64,000 nucleotides of DNA from Afifella aestuarii (GCF_004023665.1 NZ_SAUF01000001.1:620001-684000); one strand, 5' to 3'. Positions 1-11,456 are shown, numbered from the stretch's first letter. Notes: generated from the letters alone by a model not told the origin. Translations and numbers: made by a program.

Positions 1-206
1 CGCGCACCGTCGTCAGGCCCCGTCAGATCGCCATGTATCTCGCCAAGACCATGACGCCGCGCTCGTTTCCGGAAATCGGCAAGCGCTTCGGCGGCCGCGA
101 TCACACGACGGTCCTGCACGCCGTGCGCAAGATCGAGGGGCTCGTCGGCGCCGATCAAAAGCTCTCCGACGAGATCGAGCTCCTGCGTCGACTGTTGCAG
201 GATTAA
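1..206 (+). CDS. dnaA: DnaA C-terminal fragment (chromosomal replication initiator)
   Basis: The gene runs in from the left edge; only the last ~67 residues are present, in the frame whose first whole codon is at base 3. They form domain IV, the DnaA-box binding helix-turn-helix, with the family signature [17 protein letters not shown] and the preceding [13 protein letters not shown]. DnaA binds DnaA boxes at oriC and opens the origin. It ends at TAA 204-206, about 175 bp before dnaN, the usual bacterial order. The identification is secure; the start and domains I-III lie outside the window. Confidence 0.95.
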   Translation, partial: RTVVRPRQIAMYLAKTMTPRSFPEIGKRFGGRDHTTVLHAVRKIEGLVGADQKLSDEIELLRRLLQD

Positions 207-380
207 GTCCTCCGGCGCTGGCGGTGTTCTCCACCGCCGGCGCCCCTCTTCGTGGTTCTTCCGCGCAAGCGGCCACGCGCACTTGCTTTTGTCAGTGAGG
301 CGCGCCAATTTGACCGCCCGCCGCTGCGATGCACCCGTATCCGCAGTGGCTTCGGGCCCTCCAATTCCTGGAATGCCGGT

Positions 381-1496
381 ATGAAAGTTGCGATCGAAAG
401 GGCTGCCTTCCTGAAAGCCCTGACCCCCGTCCATCGCGTCGTCGAACGGCGCAACACCATTCCGATCCTGTCGAATGTGCTGTTGCGCGTGGTCGAGGGC
501 GGCGTGCTCTTGAAAGCCACCGACCTCGATCTCGAGGTGTCCAATCGGATGCCGGCCATGGTCGAGCAGCCGGGGGCCGCCACCGTGCCGGCGCATATGC
601 TCTACGACATCGTGCGCAAGGCGCCCGAAGGTTCGGAGATCTCGCTGACGACCGGCGACGGCGGCACCATGAAATTGATGGCGGGGCGTGCCCGCTTCGA
701 ATTGCAGATGCTGCCGGATACCGATTTCCCGGACCTCGATCCTGGCGAGCTTCCGGTGCGGTTCTCCCTGACGGCGAGCGAATTGCGGCGCCTCATCGAG
801 CGCACGCAGTTTGCAATCTCCACCGAAGAGACCCGCTATTACCTCAACGGCATCTTCTTCCACGTCTCGGGTGAGGGGCCGGAGCGGCGGCTGCGCGCCG
901 TGGCGACCGACGGCCACCGTCTCGCCAAGGCGGAAATGACCGCGCCGGAAGGCAGCGACGAGATGCCGGGCATCATCATTCCGCGCAAGACGATCGGCGA
1001 GATGCAGCGGCTTCTGGAGGACGGTGACACCAATGTGTCGCTTGAACTCTCCGATACCAAGATCCGTCTGAGCGCCGGTTCGATCGTGCTCACCTCGAAG
1101 CTCATCGACGGCACGTTTCCGGATTACGAGCGGGTCATCCCGTCCGGCAACGACAAGGAGATGGTCGTCTCCAAGGACGTCTTCAAAAACGCTGTCGACC
1201 GGGTCTCGACCATTTCCTCCGATCGCGGTCGGGCGGTGAAGCTGGCGCTTTCCGAAGGGCGTCTGGTTCTGACCGTCAACAATCCGGATTCTGGCAGCGC
1301 CACCGACGAGATCGATGTCGATTATGATGCCGAGCCTTTGGAGATCGGCTTCAATTCGCGCTATCTCCTCGACATCGCCGACCAGCTGACGACGGGCGAA
1401 GCGCGTTTCGAGCTTGCCGATCCGGGATCGCCGACGCTCATTTGCGACAAAGAGGGCGGCGACGCGCTCTATGTGCTGATGCCGATGCGCGTGTGA
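381..1496 (+). CDS. dnaN: DNA polymerase III sliding clamp, beta subunit
   Basis: A 371-aa protein, the usual length for the beta clamp, which dimerises into a ring that tethers Pol III to DNA. Starting at ATG 381 gives the standard N-terminus MKVAIERAAFLKAL; an in-frame extension back to 252 has no family support. The three clamp folds are recognisable, with FQFAI/RYYLNGI-type and VATDGHRLA motifs near residues 150-190 and the conserved terminal YVLMPMRV, which contributes to the partner-binding pocket. It lies between dnaA and recF, with recF beginning 4 bp after its stop, so the two are probably co-transcribed. Confidence 0.97.
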   Translation: MKVAIERAAFLKALTPVHRVVERRNTIPILSNVLLRVVEGGVLLKATDLDLEVSNRMPAMVEQPGAATVPAHMLYDIVRKAPEGSEISLTTGDGGTMKLMAGRARFELQMLPDTDFPDLDPGELPVRFSLTASELRRLIERTQFAISTEETRYYLNGIFFHVSGEGPERRLRAVATDGHRLAKAEMTAPEGSDEMPGIIIPRKTIGEMQRLLEDGDTNVSLELSDTKIRLSAGSIVLTSKLIDGTFPDYERVIPSGNDKEMVVSKDVFKNAVDRVSTISSDRGRAVKLALSEGRLVLTVNNPDSGSATDEIDVDYDAEPLEIGFNSRYLLDIADQLTTGEARFELADPGSPTLICDKEGGDALYVLMPMRV

Positions 1497-1500
1497 GGTC

Positions 1501-2646
1501 ATGATCGCGGCGCCTGCGGCTTGGCAGCAGGTCACGCTCGCTTCCCTGAAGCTGACGGACTTTCGCAATTATAAGGCGGTCGGGTGCGACCTCCGGCCGG
1601 GCCTTGTCGTGCTTACCGGCCGCAACGGTTCCGGCAAGACCAACCTTCTGGAAGCGGTGTCTTTTCTTTCGCCCGGCCGGGGTCTGCGGCGGGCAAAACT
1701 CGGCTCGGTTGCCCGCACCGATGGTGCCGGGGGCTGGGCCGTTGCGGCGGATATCGCCGCCGGCGAGGACGTTAGGCGCGTCGGCACCGGGCTTCGTTCC
1801 GCAGAGGAGGCAAGCCGGGAGGTGCGCGTCGACGGGGCGACGACGCCCTCTTCGGAAGCCCTGTCGGAGTATTGCCGGGTTTTGTGGCTGACGCCGGCGA
1901 TGGACGGGCTCTTCACCGGCGCGCCGGGAGACCGCCGACGTTTTCTCGACCGCCTGACGCTTGCGATCGATCCGGGGCACGGGGCGCGGGTGCGCGCCTT
2001 CGACCGGCTCATCTCGAGCCGCAATCGTCTGCTCGAAGACGATGCCGGGCCGCGCTGGCTTTCCGCGGTGGAGGCGGAGCTCGCCGAAGCGGCGCTCGCC
2101 GTCTCGCTCGCCCGCCAGGAAACGGTGGCGCTCCTCGCCGGGCTGATTGCTTCCCATGACGAGACCTCCGCCTTTCCCTCCGCCGGGCTCGCGCTAGAGG
2201 GCGATTTCGAGGCGGCGCTGGTGGCGGGCCGCTCGGCAAGCGAGGCGGAGGAAGCCTATCGGGCCGCGCTTGCCTCCGAGAGAGGGCGCGACCGCGCCGC
2301 CAAGCGAACCCTTTCCGGGCCGCACCGCTCCGATCTCGCCGTCACCTTTGCCGCCAAGAACGCGCCGGCGGCGCTTTCTTCCACCGGCGAGCAGAAGGCG
2401 CTGCTGCTTGCCATCATCCTGGCGGAGGCGGAGCTCGTTGCCCGCGTTGCCGGAATGACGCCCATCCTCCTCCTCGACGAGGTCGCCGCCCATCTCGATG
2501 AGGGACGGCGTGCCGCACTTCTTGCGCGTCTCGAGGCGCTCGGCGGGCAGAGTTTTCTCACCGGCACCGACAAGGCCCTCTTTGCCGCCGTCAATGACAG
2601 CGGCCAGTTCATCGAGGTTGTCGACGGGCAGCTTTCGGTTGCTTAA
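1501..2646 (+). CDS. recF: DNA replication and repair protein RecF
   Basis: A 381-aa SMC-like ATPase that helps load RecA at single-strand gaps and stalled forks. Visible motifs are the RecF opening LTDFRNY, Walker A GRNGSGKTNLLEA near residues 40-50, the ABC signature region LSSTGEQKALLLAI, and Walker B ILLLDEVAAHLD near residue 325. Length is typical. ATG 1501 follows the dnaN stop by 4 bp. A gap of about 100 bp separates it from gyrB, which therefore may have its own promoter. Confidence 0.96.
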   Translation: MIAAPAAWQQVTLASLKLTDFRNYKAVGCDLRPGLVVLTGRNGSGKTNLLEAVSFLSPGRGLRRAKLGSVARTDGAGGWAVAADIAAGEDVRRVGTGLRSAEEASREVRVDGATTPSSEALSEYCRVLWLTPAMDGLFTGAPGDRRRFLDRLTLAIDPGHGARVRAFDRLISSRNRLLEDDAGPRWLSAVEAELAEAALAVSLARQETVALLAGLIASHDETSAFPSAGLALEGDFEAALVAGRSASEAEEAYRAALASERGRDRAAKRTLSGPHRSDLAVTFAAKNAPAALSSTGEQKALLLAIILAEAELVARVAGMTPILLLDEVAAHLDEGRRAALLARLEALGGQSFLTGTDKALFAAVNDSGQFIEVVDGQLSVA

Positions 2647-2730
2647 AAGAGAAAAGCGAAAAGCATCGCGGACCGCCTTCATTGGCGTTGCCACAATCCC
2701 CATCTATAAGGGGAAATCCCATCTCTCTAG

Positions 2731-5181
<2,451 letters not shown>

Positions 5182-5202
5182 GGCTCGGCTCAGCGGTGGG
5201 CG

Positions 5203-5225
5203 CGCCCCGGTGCTTTGCCGGGGCG
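5203..5225. terminator. GC-rich hairpin between convergent gyrB and nirV
   Basis: An 8-bp perfect stem (CGCCCCGG / CCGGGGCG) with a 7-nt loop lies in the 64-bp gap between two genes that end towards each other. No T-run follows on either strand, so intrinsic termination is only suggested; position and stem strength are the evidence. Confidence 0.4.
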
Positions 5226-5245
5226 AGGTGCGTCTGCCGCTCGTT

Positions 5246-6106
5246 TCAAAGGCCGAAGATTTCGCCGATGCGTTCGAAGAACGTCGTTTCTTCGCGCACC
5301 AGCCGGATGCCGAGATTGGCGGGCGGGATGCCGACCGAACAGGCGCCGGCTGACGGGTTGCGCACGAAGCTCGTCAGATAGGCCCTGTGCTCGCCCTCGG
5401 CGATGCGCACGCCGCAGCTTTCATGGGTGCTCGCAACACCCGTTTCGTCGAGCCGGTGGCGCGTGAAACAGGTCGACGTCCATTCCCAGATATTGCCTGA
5501 GATATCCAACAGGCCGTTCTCGTTTTCACCGAAGCTGCCGATGGGCCGCGGTTCGGCCTCGACCTTGCGGGCGCGTGCGGCCTCCGCGTCATAGCTTGCC
5601 AGCCAGCGTTCCGCCGGATTGTCCGTATCGGTCGTGACGCCGAGGCCATCGTCCTGAAAGCGCGCGCCGGCCGCGATCGCCCATTCCTCGTCCGTCGGCA
5701 GGCGGTAATGATCGCCGGTCGTTTCCGACAGATACGCGGCATAGGCAATCGCATCGTCGTAGCTGACGCCGACGAGGGGGAGTGCCGCATCTCCCGCCTC
5801 GTCCAGCGCCCGGCAGGCGCCTGCGGCGACGCAAGCGGAATATTCGCCGCGCGTCACCTGCCGTTTCATGATGAAGAAGGCGCGATCCGGCGTGATCTTC
5901 GCAAGCGGGGGGTCGACGGGATGGCTGCCGCGAAGAAATTCGCCGGAGGGCCTATAAGCGACTTCCTGGCTCTCGATGCGCACGAAGACGGGATCGTCCT
6001 GCGCCTTATCCGCTGCGATCGCGGGCTCGATGAAAGCGGAACCGGAAAGGGCGATGAGGAGCGCGCCTGAGGCCATGGCGTCGCGAAGCGTCTTATGAAG
6101 CTGCAT
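5246..6106 (-). CDS. nirV: NirV-like formylglycine-generating-enzyme-fold protein
   Basis: A 286-aa secreted protein with an N-terminal signal peptide (hydrophobic stretch about residues 12-30, ending near AIAADK) followed by an FGE-sulfatase/SUMF1 fold. Hallmarks are VTRGEYSACV, GVSYDDAIAYAAYLS, RLPTDEEWAIAA, LLDISGNIWEW and the terminal LGIRLV. In denitrifiers such a gene downstream of nirK is called nirV; its exact role in nitrite reductase function is unsettled. It lies about 100 bp downstream of nirK on the same strand, with a strong hairpin between, so it is probably the second gene of a nirKV operon with reduced expression. The family is clear, the symbol rests on context. Confidence 0.85.
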   Translation of the reverse strand: MQLHKTLRDAMASGALLIALSGSAFIEPAIAADKAQDDPVFVRIESQEVAYRPSGEFLRGSHPVDPPLAKITPDRAFFIMKRQVTRGEYSACVAAGACRALDEAGDAALPLVGVSYDDAIAYAAYLSETTGDHYRLPTDEEWAIAAGARFQDDGLGVTTDTDNPAERWLASYDAEAARARKVEAEPRPIGSFGENENGLLDISGNIWEWTSTCFTRHRLDETGVASTHESCGVRIAEGEHRAYLTSFVRNPSAGACSVGIPPANLGIRLVREETTFFERIGEIFGL

Positions 6107-6134
6107 CGTCCCCTCCTCGCATTTTGAGGGTAGG

Positions 6135-6163
6135 GCGGCCCGCCGGGGGGCGTGGCGGGCCGC
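6135..6163 (-). terminator. Strong hairpin between nirK and nirV
   Basis: A perfect 10-bp stem (GCGGCCCGCC / GGCGGGCCGC) with a 9-nt G-rich loop sits in the roughly 100-bp nirK-nirV gap. There is no T-run. It could be an attenuator, a processing site or a 3' stabiliser that makes nirV expression lower than nirK; which one cannot be told from sequence. Confidence 0.4.
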
Positions 6164-6206
6164 TCCGCCGGCCTGTCGGTCGGCGGGAAGGTTCGTCGTC
6201 AGGTCG

Positions 6207-7331
6207 TCAGGCCTGGATCGGGCCCGGAGCGCTCACCTGGGTCATCAGGTCGTTGTCCCAGTCGCCTTCCACCTTCACATGACCGGTGGCGCCGAGCTCC
6301 GCCGCCTCGATCAGGTTGTGGTTGACGTAGGCGTAGATGCCGGGCTGGCGGAAGGTGTAGACGGCCGCCGCCGCGCTGCCGCCGCGCACGAACCAGGTCT
6401 CCTGGTCCTTCTGCGGGGCATTGGCGAATTTGCCGTTTTCCCAGACCCAATCGCCGTGCCCGCCGATGAGATGCGGGCGGCTGTCGCGGTTGGCGCAGGA
6501 ATGGATGAAGAGCACCGTCTCGCCGACCTTGGCCGTCATGGCATTCTCGCCGGTCAGCGCACCGACCTTGCCGTTGAAGACGACATGGGTCGGAATGAGG
6601 CCGCGCATCACGTCGAGCGTGTCGGAATAGGATTCGCCGGGACCGTCATAGGTCTTGTAATTCCCATCCTCGTCGCGCGGGATGTAGAGGTCGAATTCCC
6701 CGATCGTGTAGATGCGGTCGTAGTGGAGTGGCTTGCCCTCGCCGTCCTTGAGGCCGTCGCGCGGCAGAACCAGAACCGCACCGCTCATGCCGGAGACGAC
6801 GTGCCAGGGCACCATGCCGGTCGGCGCGCAATGGTAGATGAAGACGCCGGGGCGGAAGGCTTTGAAGCGCAGCACCGTCTGCTCGCCCGGATTGATGAGG
6901 GTGAGGCCGCCGCCGCCGAGCGCGCCCGTGGAGGCGTGGAAATCGATATTGTGCGGCATGGTGTTGGTTTCCGGATTGACCAGGGTCAGCTCCAGATAAT
7001 CGCCCTCATGCACCACCATCGTCGGTCCGGGCATGGAGCCTTCGTAGGTCATGGCCTGGAATTCGGTGCCCTGGTCGTCGACGACGACCTTCTTTTCCTG
7101 CACCGTCATCTTGAATTCGACGATCTTGGGTCCGCCCTTGGCGACCTGGTCATGCGCCATGACATGCGGCGGTGTCACGAGCTTGCCCTTCACGCGCGGC
7201 AGATCGCCGACCTTGGTCGCGGGAGCGAGGCCATCGGAGGCCTTCTCGGTGGCACGGGCAGGAGCGCTCGCCAGAAAGGCGGCTGTGGCGGCACTGGCGG
7301 CACCCATCAATGCGGAGCGGCGGGTGATCAT
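6207..7331 (-). CDS. nirK: Copper-containing nitrite reductase NirK
   Basis: A periplasmic homotrimeric enzyme reducing nitrite to nitric oxide, the committing step of denitrification. ATG 7331 gives a 374-aa precursor opening with a twin-arginine-type leader ([15 protein letters not shown]) and is preceded by an AAGGACGAG ribosome site; the longer in-frame extension to 7484 crosses the promoter. Type 1 and type 2 copper ligands are visible: [28 protein letters not shown] and the C-terminal [11 protein letters not shown]. Upstream lies a TTG-N8-CAA box at 7399-7412, expected for NnrR control under low oxygen with NO. It diverges from the DUF2249-nnrS pair, which belongs to the same physiology. 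Confidence 0.96.
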   Translation of the reverse strand: MITRRSALMGAASAATAAFLASAPARATEKASDGLAPATKVGDLPRVKGKLVTPPHVMAHDQVAKGGPKIVEFKMTVQEKKVVVDDQGTEFQAMTYEGSMPGPTMVVHEGDYLELTLVNPETNTMPHNIDFHASTGALGGGGLTLINPGEQTVLRFKAFRPGVFIYHCAPTGMVPWHVVSGMSGAVLVLPRDGLKDGEGKPLHYDRIYTIGEFDLYIPRDEDGNYKTYDGPGESYSDTLDVMRGLIPTHVVFNGKVGALTGENAMTAKVGETVLFIHSCANRDSRPHLIGGHGDWVWENGKFANAPQKDQETWFVRGGSAAAAVYTFRQPGIYAYVNHNLIEAAELGATGHVKVEGDWDNDLMTQVSAPGPIQA

Positions 7332-7398
7332 CGATCTCGTCCTTCTATCTCGATCTCGTTCGATGACAGGAATGAACACCCGATCGTGGAAAGTGTTT

Positions 7399-7412
7399 TT
7401 GCGGAAAAGCAA
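7399..7412 (-). promoter_or_regulatory. Candidate NnrR/FNR-type box for nirK
   Basis: TTGCGGAAAAGCAA has the TTG-N8-CAA layout of CRP/FNR-family NO regulators. It is centred about 75 bp upstream of the nirK start, which fits class II activation with a leader of roughly 30 nt. A companion box at 7575-7588 serves the divergent genes. Confidence 0.6.
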
Positions 7413-7441
7413 AGAACCGAACGTTCGACCATTTGGGGCGG

Positions 7442-7491
7442 TGCGACATTCTGTCAGTAAAAGCGGGCAGGGCGGCTGCGACATTCTGTCA
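7442..7491. repeat. 15-bp direct repeat pair between divergent nirK and nnrS promoters
   Basis: The 15-mer TGCGACATTCTGTCA occurs exactly at 7442-7456 and 7477-7491, a 35-bp period. The pair lies midway between the two candidate NnrR boxes, so it may bind a second regulator acting on both promoters. The motif matches no consensus that I know. Confidence 0.6.
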
Positions 7492-7574
7492 ATACATGCG
7501 CGGCCGTCTCCTATTTTCGTTTTCTCTGAAGCAGAACCCCATCACGCTCGTCCGCTATGAGATCTTGCCGGTGT

Positions 7575-7588
7575 TTGTGGTGGCGCAA
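7575..7588 (+). promoter_or_regulatory. Candidate NnrR box for the DUF2249-nnrS unit
   Basis: TTGTGGTGGCGCAA has TTG-N8-CAA spacing; its reverse complement reads TTGCG-N4-CACAA, a form reported for alphaproteobacterial NnrR sites. It lies about 61 bp before the DUF2249 start codon, a plausible activator position. Confidence 0.6.
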
Positions 7589-7648
7589 CGAGCGGCGGCG
7601 GTCGCCGGCCTAGATTTCAGACCTGTTTGAAACGTGGAGGATGAAGGC

Positions 7649-7897
7649 ATGACCGTTTCTGCCGCCGAGGACCGGCTCGTCGATTTGCGCGAGGTCACGA
7701 AACCGATGCGGCGCGTCGCCTTCTTTGCCGCCTTCGATGAGCTTCAGACGGGCGAGGCCCTTCTCATCGTCAACGATCACGATCCGATGGGTCTGTTTCA
7801 TTATCTGCAGATCGCCATCCCGGGTGACTTCACCTGGGAATATGTCGAGCGCGGCCCGGATGAATGGCGCGTCAGGATCGGCCGGATTTCGAGCTGA
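7649..7897 (+). CDS. DUF2249 domain protein
   Basis: An 82-aa single-domain protein. DUF2249 signatures are visible: LVDLREV at the start, FDELQTGEALLIVNDHDPMGL in the middle, then GDFTWEYVERGPDEWRVRIGR at the end. The family is often found beside denitrification and hemerythrin/NO-response genes; a small redox or metal-related role is suspected but unproven. ATG 7649 is preferred over the in-frame GTG 7634 because a ribosome site (GGAGGATGAAGG) lies between them. nnrS begins 3 bp after its stop, so the two are coupled and should share NnrR control. Confidence 0.85.
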   Translation: MTVSAAEDRLVDLREVTKPMRRVAFFAAFDELQTGEALLIVNDHDPMGLFHYLQIAIPGDFTWEYVERGPDEWRVRIGRISS

Positions 7898-7900
7898 GCG

Positions 7901-9115
7901 ATGTCTGCGTTTTCTGCTGCGGTCGCCGCGGGTCCCGGTCGGCGGAGCGGCTGGTTTCTTGCTGCACCCTTCCGACCGTTCTTCATCGGCGCCTCGCTTT
8001 TTGCCGCCTCCGCCGTGCCCGTCTGGCTGTGGCTTTATCTGATCGAGCCCGTCGAGGTTGCCGGCATGCCGGCACTTGCATGGCACGCGCATGAAATGGT
8101 GTTCGGCTATCTGCCGGCGGTGATGGCGGGCTATCTTCTGTCGCTTGCTGGCGCGGGGACGGGAGAGGGAGAGGGGGCTCTGCCCGGGCGGTCGATCGCG
8201 CTTCTTTTCTTTCTCTGGATCGCCGGCCGCCTGCTGCCGCTCGTCGTGCCATTCGCCGTCGGAACGGCGGTCGACGTTCTCTTTCCTCTCGCCGTTGCGG
8301 GCGTGCTCTTAAAGCTTTCGCGCTTTCCGAGCGCAAAACAGTCGAAGCACGGGCTCGTCCTCTTCCCCCTTCTTGCGGCGGCCTCGCTGGCGCATCGCGT
8401 CTTCGCTTTGGGTGATGGGGCGGCCGATTATGAGATGGTGGCACTTCTCTCCCGCCTCGGCATTTCCGTCGGCGCTCTCCTCATCGGGGCCGTCGGCGGG
8501 CGTCTCGTGCCCGAGCTCACGCGTCTCGCCCTCGGAGATGAAGCCGGTGAGCGCGTGCCGGAGCCCTATCGCCGCTTCGATCTGATCGCGCTTCTGTCTC
8601 TCTCAGCCGGTCTTGTCGCCTGGGTGCTCGTGCCGTCGCATCCGCTCACTTTCGTGCTGGCGGGGATGGCCGCCCTCATCAACCTTGCGCGCCTCGTGCG
8701 CTGGCGGGGCTTCCTTCTCGGTGATCTGCCGACGCTTGCCCTTCACGGCGGCTATCTATGGCTGATCGCCGGGCTTTGCCTTGCTGCCCTCGCCGCGTCG
8801 CCTGCCTCTCTCGTGCCCGCCGATGCGGCGCTGCATGCGCTCTCTGCCGGGGCGATCGGCACGATGACGCTTGCCGTCATGGCGCGACTTGCGGTTTCGG
8901 CCGAACCGGGGCGGCTGGTCGGGAAGGCGGTGCGGCTCGCCATTGTTCTCGTCCATGCGGGCGCCCTTTTGCGGGTTGCGGCGCCGTTCGTTGTCGATCT
9001 CTACCGTCCGCTCCTGGCGGGCGGCGGGACGTTTTGGTCGGCCGCCTTTTTTCTCTTTTTCGTCGTCCAGATCATGCCGCTCTTTGGGGGACGCGGCCGC
9101 ATCCGCGAAACCTGA
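7901..9115 (+). CDS. nnrS: NnrS family heme/copper membrane protein
   Basis: A 404-aa integral membrane protein with about 12 hydrophobic segments. Family features are the opening FLAAPFRPFFIGASLFA, WHAHEMVFGYLPAVMAGYLL near residue 65 (candidate heme-ligand histidines), and later LHALSAGAIGTMTLAVMAR. NnrS is induced under NO and is linked to relief of nitrosative stress during nitrite reduction. It follows the DUF2249 gene with a 3-bp gap and shares the divergent promoter region with nirK. Confidence 0.93.
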   Translation: MSAFSAAVAAGPGRRSGWFLAAPFRPFFIGASLFAASAVPVWLWLYLIEPVEVAGMPALAWHAHEMVFGYLPAVMAGYLLSLAGAGTGEGEGALPGRSIALLFFLWIAGRLLPLVVPFAVGTAVDVLFPLAVAGVLLKLSRFPSAKQSKHGLVLFPLLAAASLAHRVFALGDGAADYEMVALLSRLGISVGALLIGAVGGRLVPELTRLALGDEAGERVPEPYRRFDLIALLSLSAGLVAWVLVPSHPLTFVLAGMAALINLARLVRWRGFLLGDLPTLALHGGYLWLIAGLCLAALAASPASLVPADAALHALSAGAIGTMTLAVMARLAVSAEPGRLVGKAVRLAIVLVHAGALLRVAAPFVVDLYRPLLAGGGTFWSAAFFLFFVVQIMPLFGGRGRIRET

Positions 9116-9224
9116 AAAGCCTCTCGCCTCACAGCGATTTGTCCAAGGCGCGCTGCCTGCGACCTGACAAGCGCCGTCTGCCTCCTAGTTTCGGTTGCGA
9201 GACTTGACCTTGAGGGAGGTTCGT

Positions 9225-10250
9225 ATGCATCTCGACAGGAGATCACTTTTTCTCACCCTGGCCGCCGGGACAGCCGGTGCAGCCGCCATGACGCGCGGCA
9301 TTGGCAGAGCCGGCGCGCAGAGCGCATCTGAAGGAAATCAAGAGATGGCCGGAATGTCGGCGCCGGACGAGCAGCTTCCGAGCGCCTATCGCTATCAGCT
9401 CGGCGATTTCCTCGTCACGCAGCTCTCCGACGGCATGGCGGAGCGCCCGCTTCAGGACGGTTTCGTCGTCAATGCCGAGCTTAAGGACGTGAAGGCGGCG
9501 TTGCGCGAGGCGTTTCTGCCGGAGGACAAGCTCTTCATTCCGTTCACGCCGCTCACATTGCGCAAGGACGAGGATCTCATCCTCTTCGATACCGGCTTCG
9601 GCGAGAAAGGCCCGCCCACGGCCGGCCAGCTGAAACGCGGCATGGCGGCGACGGGCATGGCGCCGGAAGACGTCACAAAGGTGGTGATCAGCCATTTCCA
9701 CGGCGATCACATCATGGGGCTCACCACCAAGGACGGCGCGCCGGTCTATCCGAATGCCGAAGTTTTTGTGCCGGAGCCGGAATACGCCTATTGGATGAGC
9801 GACGACAACAAGGCCAATGCGCCGGAAGGGCGGCGCGGGAATTTCGATCTCGCGCAGCAGATTTTCGGCACGCTCGATGATCGCCTGACGCAGTTTTCCT
9901 GGGACGAGGAGTTTTTGCCCGGCATCACCGCGATCGACGCGCATGGCCATACGCCGGGACACACGGTCTTCGCGATCGCATCGGGCGACGAGAAGATGAT
10001 GTTCCTGTCCGATACGACCAACCATCCGGCGCTTTTCGTCACGCATCCGGACTGGTCGGCGGTGTTCGATCAGGATGCCGATGCGGCACGCGAGACGCGC
10101 CACCGCATTCTCGACATGGTGGCCGAGGAGCGCATGCGCATCGCTTCCTATCACTTCCCGTTCCCGGCGACCGGGCATATCGGCAAGGACGGCGACGGCT
10201 ATCGCTATGTGCCGGCGCAATGGATGCCGGTCTTGAAGGGCGTCAGCTGA
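9225..10250 (+). CDS. Exported metallo-beta-lactamase-fold hydrolase
   Basis: A 341-aa MBL-fold protein. The zinc motif HFHGDH is at residues 157-162, with later metal-ligand candidates in GHTPGHTVFAI, LSDTTNHP and the terminal PATGHIG. The N-terminus DRRSLFLTLAAGTAGAAAM resembles a Tat signal, so it probably acts in the periplasm. ATG 9225 is chosen over the upstream in-frame TTG 9195 because GAGGGAGGT sits just before it. Such enzymes hydrolyse lactones, esters or similar; the substrate is unknown. It follows nnrS after about 110 bp and is followed by a clear terminator. Confidence 0.85.
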   Translation: MHLDRRSLFLTLAAGTAGAAAMTRGIGRAGAQSASEGNQEMAGMSAPDEQLPSAYRYQLGDFLVTQLSDGMAERPLQDGFVVNAELKDVKAALREAFLPEDKLFIPFTPLTLRKDEDLILFDTGFGEKGPPTAGQLKRGMAATGMAPEDVTKVVISHFHGDHIMGLTTKDGAPVYPNAEVFVPEPEYAYWMSDDNKANAPEGRRGNFDLAQQIFGTLDDRLTQFSWDEEFLPGITAIDAHGHTPGHTVFAIASGDEKMMFLSDTTNHPALFVTHPDWSAVFDQDADAARETRHRILDMVAEERMRIASYHFPFPATGHIGKDGDGYRYVPAQWMPVLKGVS

Positions 10251-10290
10251 GGCACTCTTGAGCGGCGCAGAAGAGGCGCACTTGCGCCAA

Positions 10291-10318
10291 AATCTCCCGC
10301 CTTGCGCGGGAGGTTTTT
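10291..10318 (+). terminator. Rho-independent terminator after the MBL hydrolase
   Basis: A perfect 7-bp stem CTCCCGC / GCGGGAG with a 5-nt loop is followed by GTTTTT. It lies 41 bp after the hydrolase stop and before the convergent deacetylase gene. Confidence 0.85.
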
Positions 10319-10340
10319 CTCCTGGGCGGGCGGATGGCCG

Positions 10341-11456
10341 CTAAAACCCGAGAAAACCCGCCATTTCGTTGATCAAAACGCGCTGGAAAGCCTGAGCGCG
10401 CGGTGAAGGCTGCTGGCCCGCGATGCGCTCCTCCAGCGGATCCGGCGCATGGATCTCAGAGCGCGACAGCGTCTCGATGACCTGATGCCCGCAGAAGGGC
10501 ACATGCAGCTCCGAATAACCGCCTTCATGGACGACGACGAGGCGGCTGCCGCAGAGTTCGAGCGCCCTTTCCATCAGAAGCCGTGTCATCTGGCGGAAGG
10601 TCGAGGCCGAGGTCAGCATGCGCCCGAGCGGATCGACGCCGGAGGAATCAAAGCCGCAGGCGACGATGATCGCGTCCGGCCGAAACCGGGTGAGGGCCGG
10701 GCTCACGATCTTCTCGAAGGCGTAGAGATAGGCGTCGTGGCCGCCGCCCGGCAGGAGCGGGACGTTGATGTTGTAGCCTTCGCCAGCCCCTTCGCCGCGG
10801 GCCTCGATCCGCCCCGAGCCGGGCGGGTAATTGTTTTCCTGGTGGAGCGAAATCGTCAGGACGTCGCTGCGGCCGTAGAAGATCGCCTCGGTGCCGTTGC
10901 CGTGATGCACGTCCCAATCGACGACGGCGATGCGCTCCGCCCGCCGCTCGGCGAAAGCCGTCTCGATGGCGATGGCGATATTGGCGAGAAGACAAAAGCC
11001 CATCGGCCGATCCGGCAGGCAATGATGTCCCGGCGGGCGCGACAGCGCATAGGCGTTGACCATTTCCTCGCCGAGGACGGCGCGAAGCGCTTCTGTCGCA
11101 AGGCCTGCCGAGAGAGCGGCGATCTCGTAACCGCCCGGCCCGAACGGGGTGCGTTGACCGAGCTCGCCGCCGCCCGCGTCGGAGAGCTGTTTGAATTCGC
11201 GGAGGTAATGTTCCGGATGGACCCGGCGCAGCATCTCGTCCGTCGCCGGTGCGGCAGAGCGCTGATCGAGCTCACCGATCAGGCCGGTGCGCTCCAAGAG
11301 GTTCTTGAGCCGCCGTTTGCTCTCCGGGCTTTCCGGTAGCCCGTTCATGGGCTGAACCAGCCCGCCGGCCGGCACCATGAAGGCGTAATTGCCGCCACCG
11401 TGCCAGAAACAGGCCTCGTCGCTGAAGAAGCCGGTATGTCTCAGTCCATCGCTCAT
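10341..11456 (-). CDS. Class II histone deacetylase-family amidohydrolase
   Basis: A 371-aa zinc-dependent deacetylase-fold enzyme of the class II HDAC/acetylpolyamine amidohydrolase group. Signatures in order are ALSRPPGHHCLPDRPMGFC (active-site histidine pair), VVDWDVHHGNGTEAIFY (zinc-binding Asp and His), HQENNYPPGSG and VACGFDSSGVDPLG (second zinc Asp), then VVHEGGYS. In bacteria these act on acetylated polyamines or other small amides; the substrate here is unknown. It stands alone, reading towards the MBL gene. Confidence 0.9.
   Translation of the reverse strand: MSDGLRHTGFFSDEACFWHGGGNYAFMVPAGGLVQPMNGLPESPESKRRLKNLLERTGLIGELDQRSAAPATDEMLRRVHPEHYLREFKQLSDAGGGELGQRTPFGPGGYEIAALSAGLATEALRAVLGEEMVNAYALSRPPGHHCLPDRPMGFCLLANIAIAIETAFAERRAERIAVVDWDVHHGNGTEAIFYGRSDVLTISLHQENNYPPGSGRIEARGEGAGEGYNINVPLLPGGGHDAYLYAFEKIVSPALTRFRPDAIIVACGFDSSGVDPLGRMLTSASTFRQMTRLLMERALELCGSRLVVVHEGGYSELHVPFCGHQVIETLSRSEIHAPDPLEERIAGQQPSPRAQAFQRVLINEMAGFLGF

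Noticed and set aside
6279-7460. 393-codon plus-strand open frame opposite nirK
   Set aside because: Antisense shadow produced by high GC; nirK on the other strand is certain.
10449-11339. 296-codon plus-strand frame opposite the deacetylase gene
   Set aside because: Shadow of a well-supported enzyme; no ribosome site or motifs.
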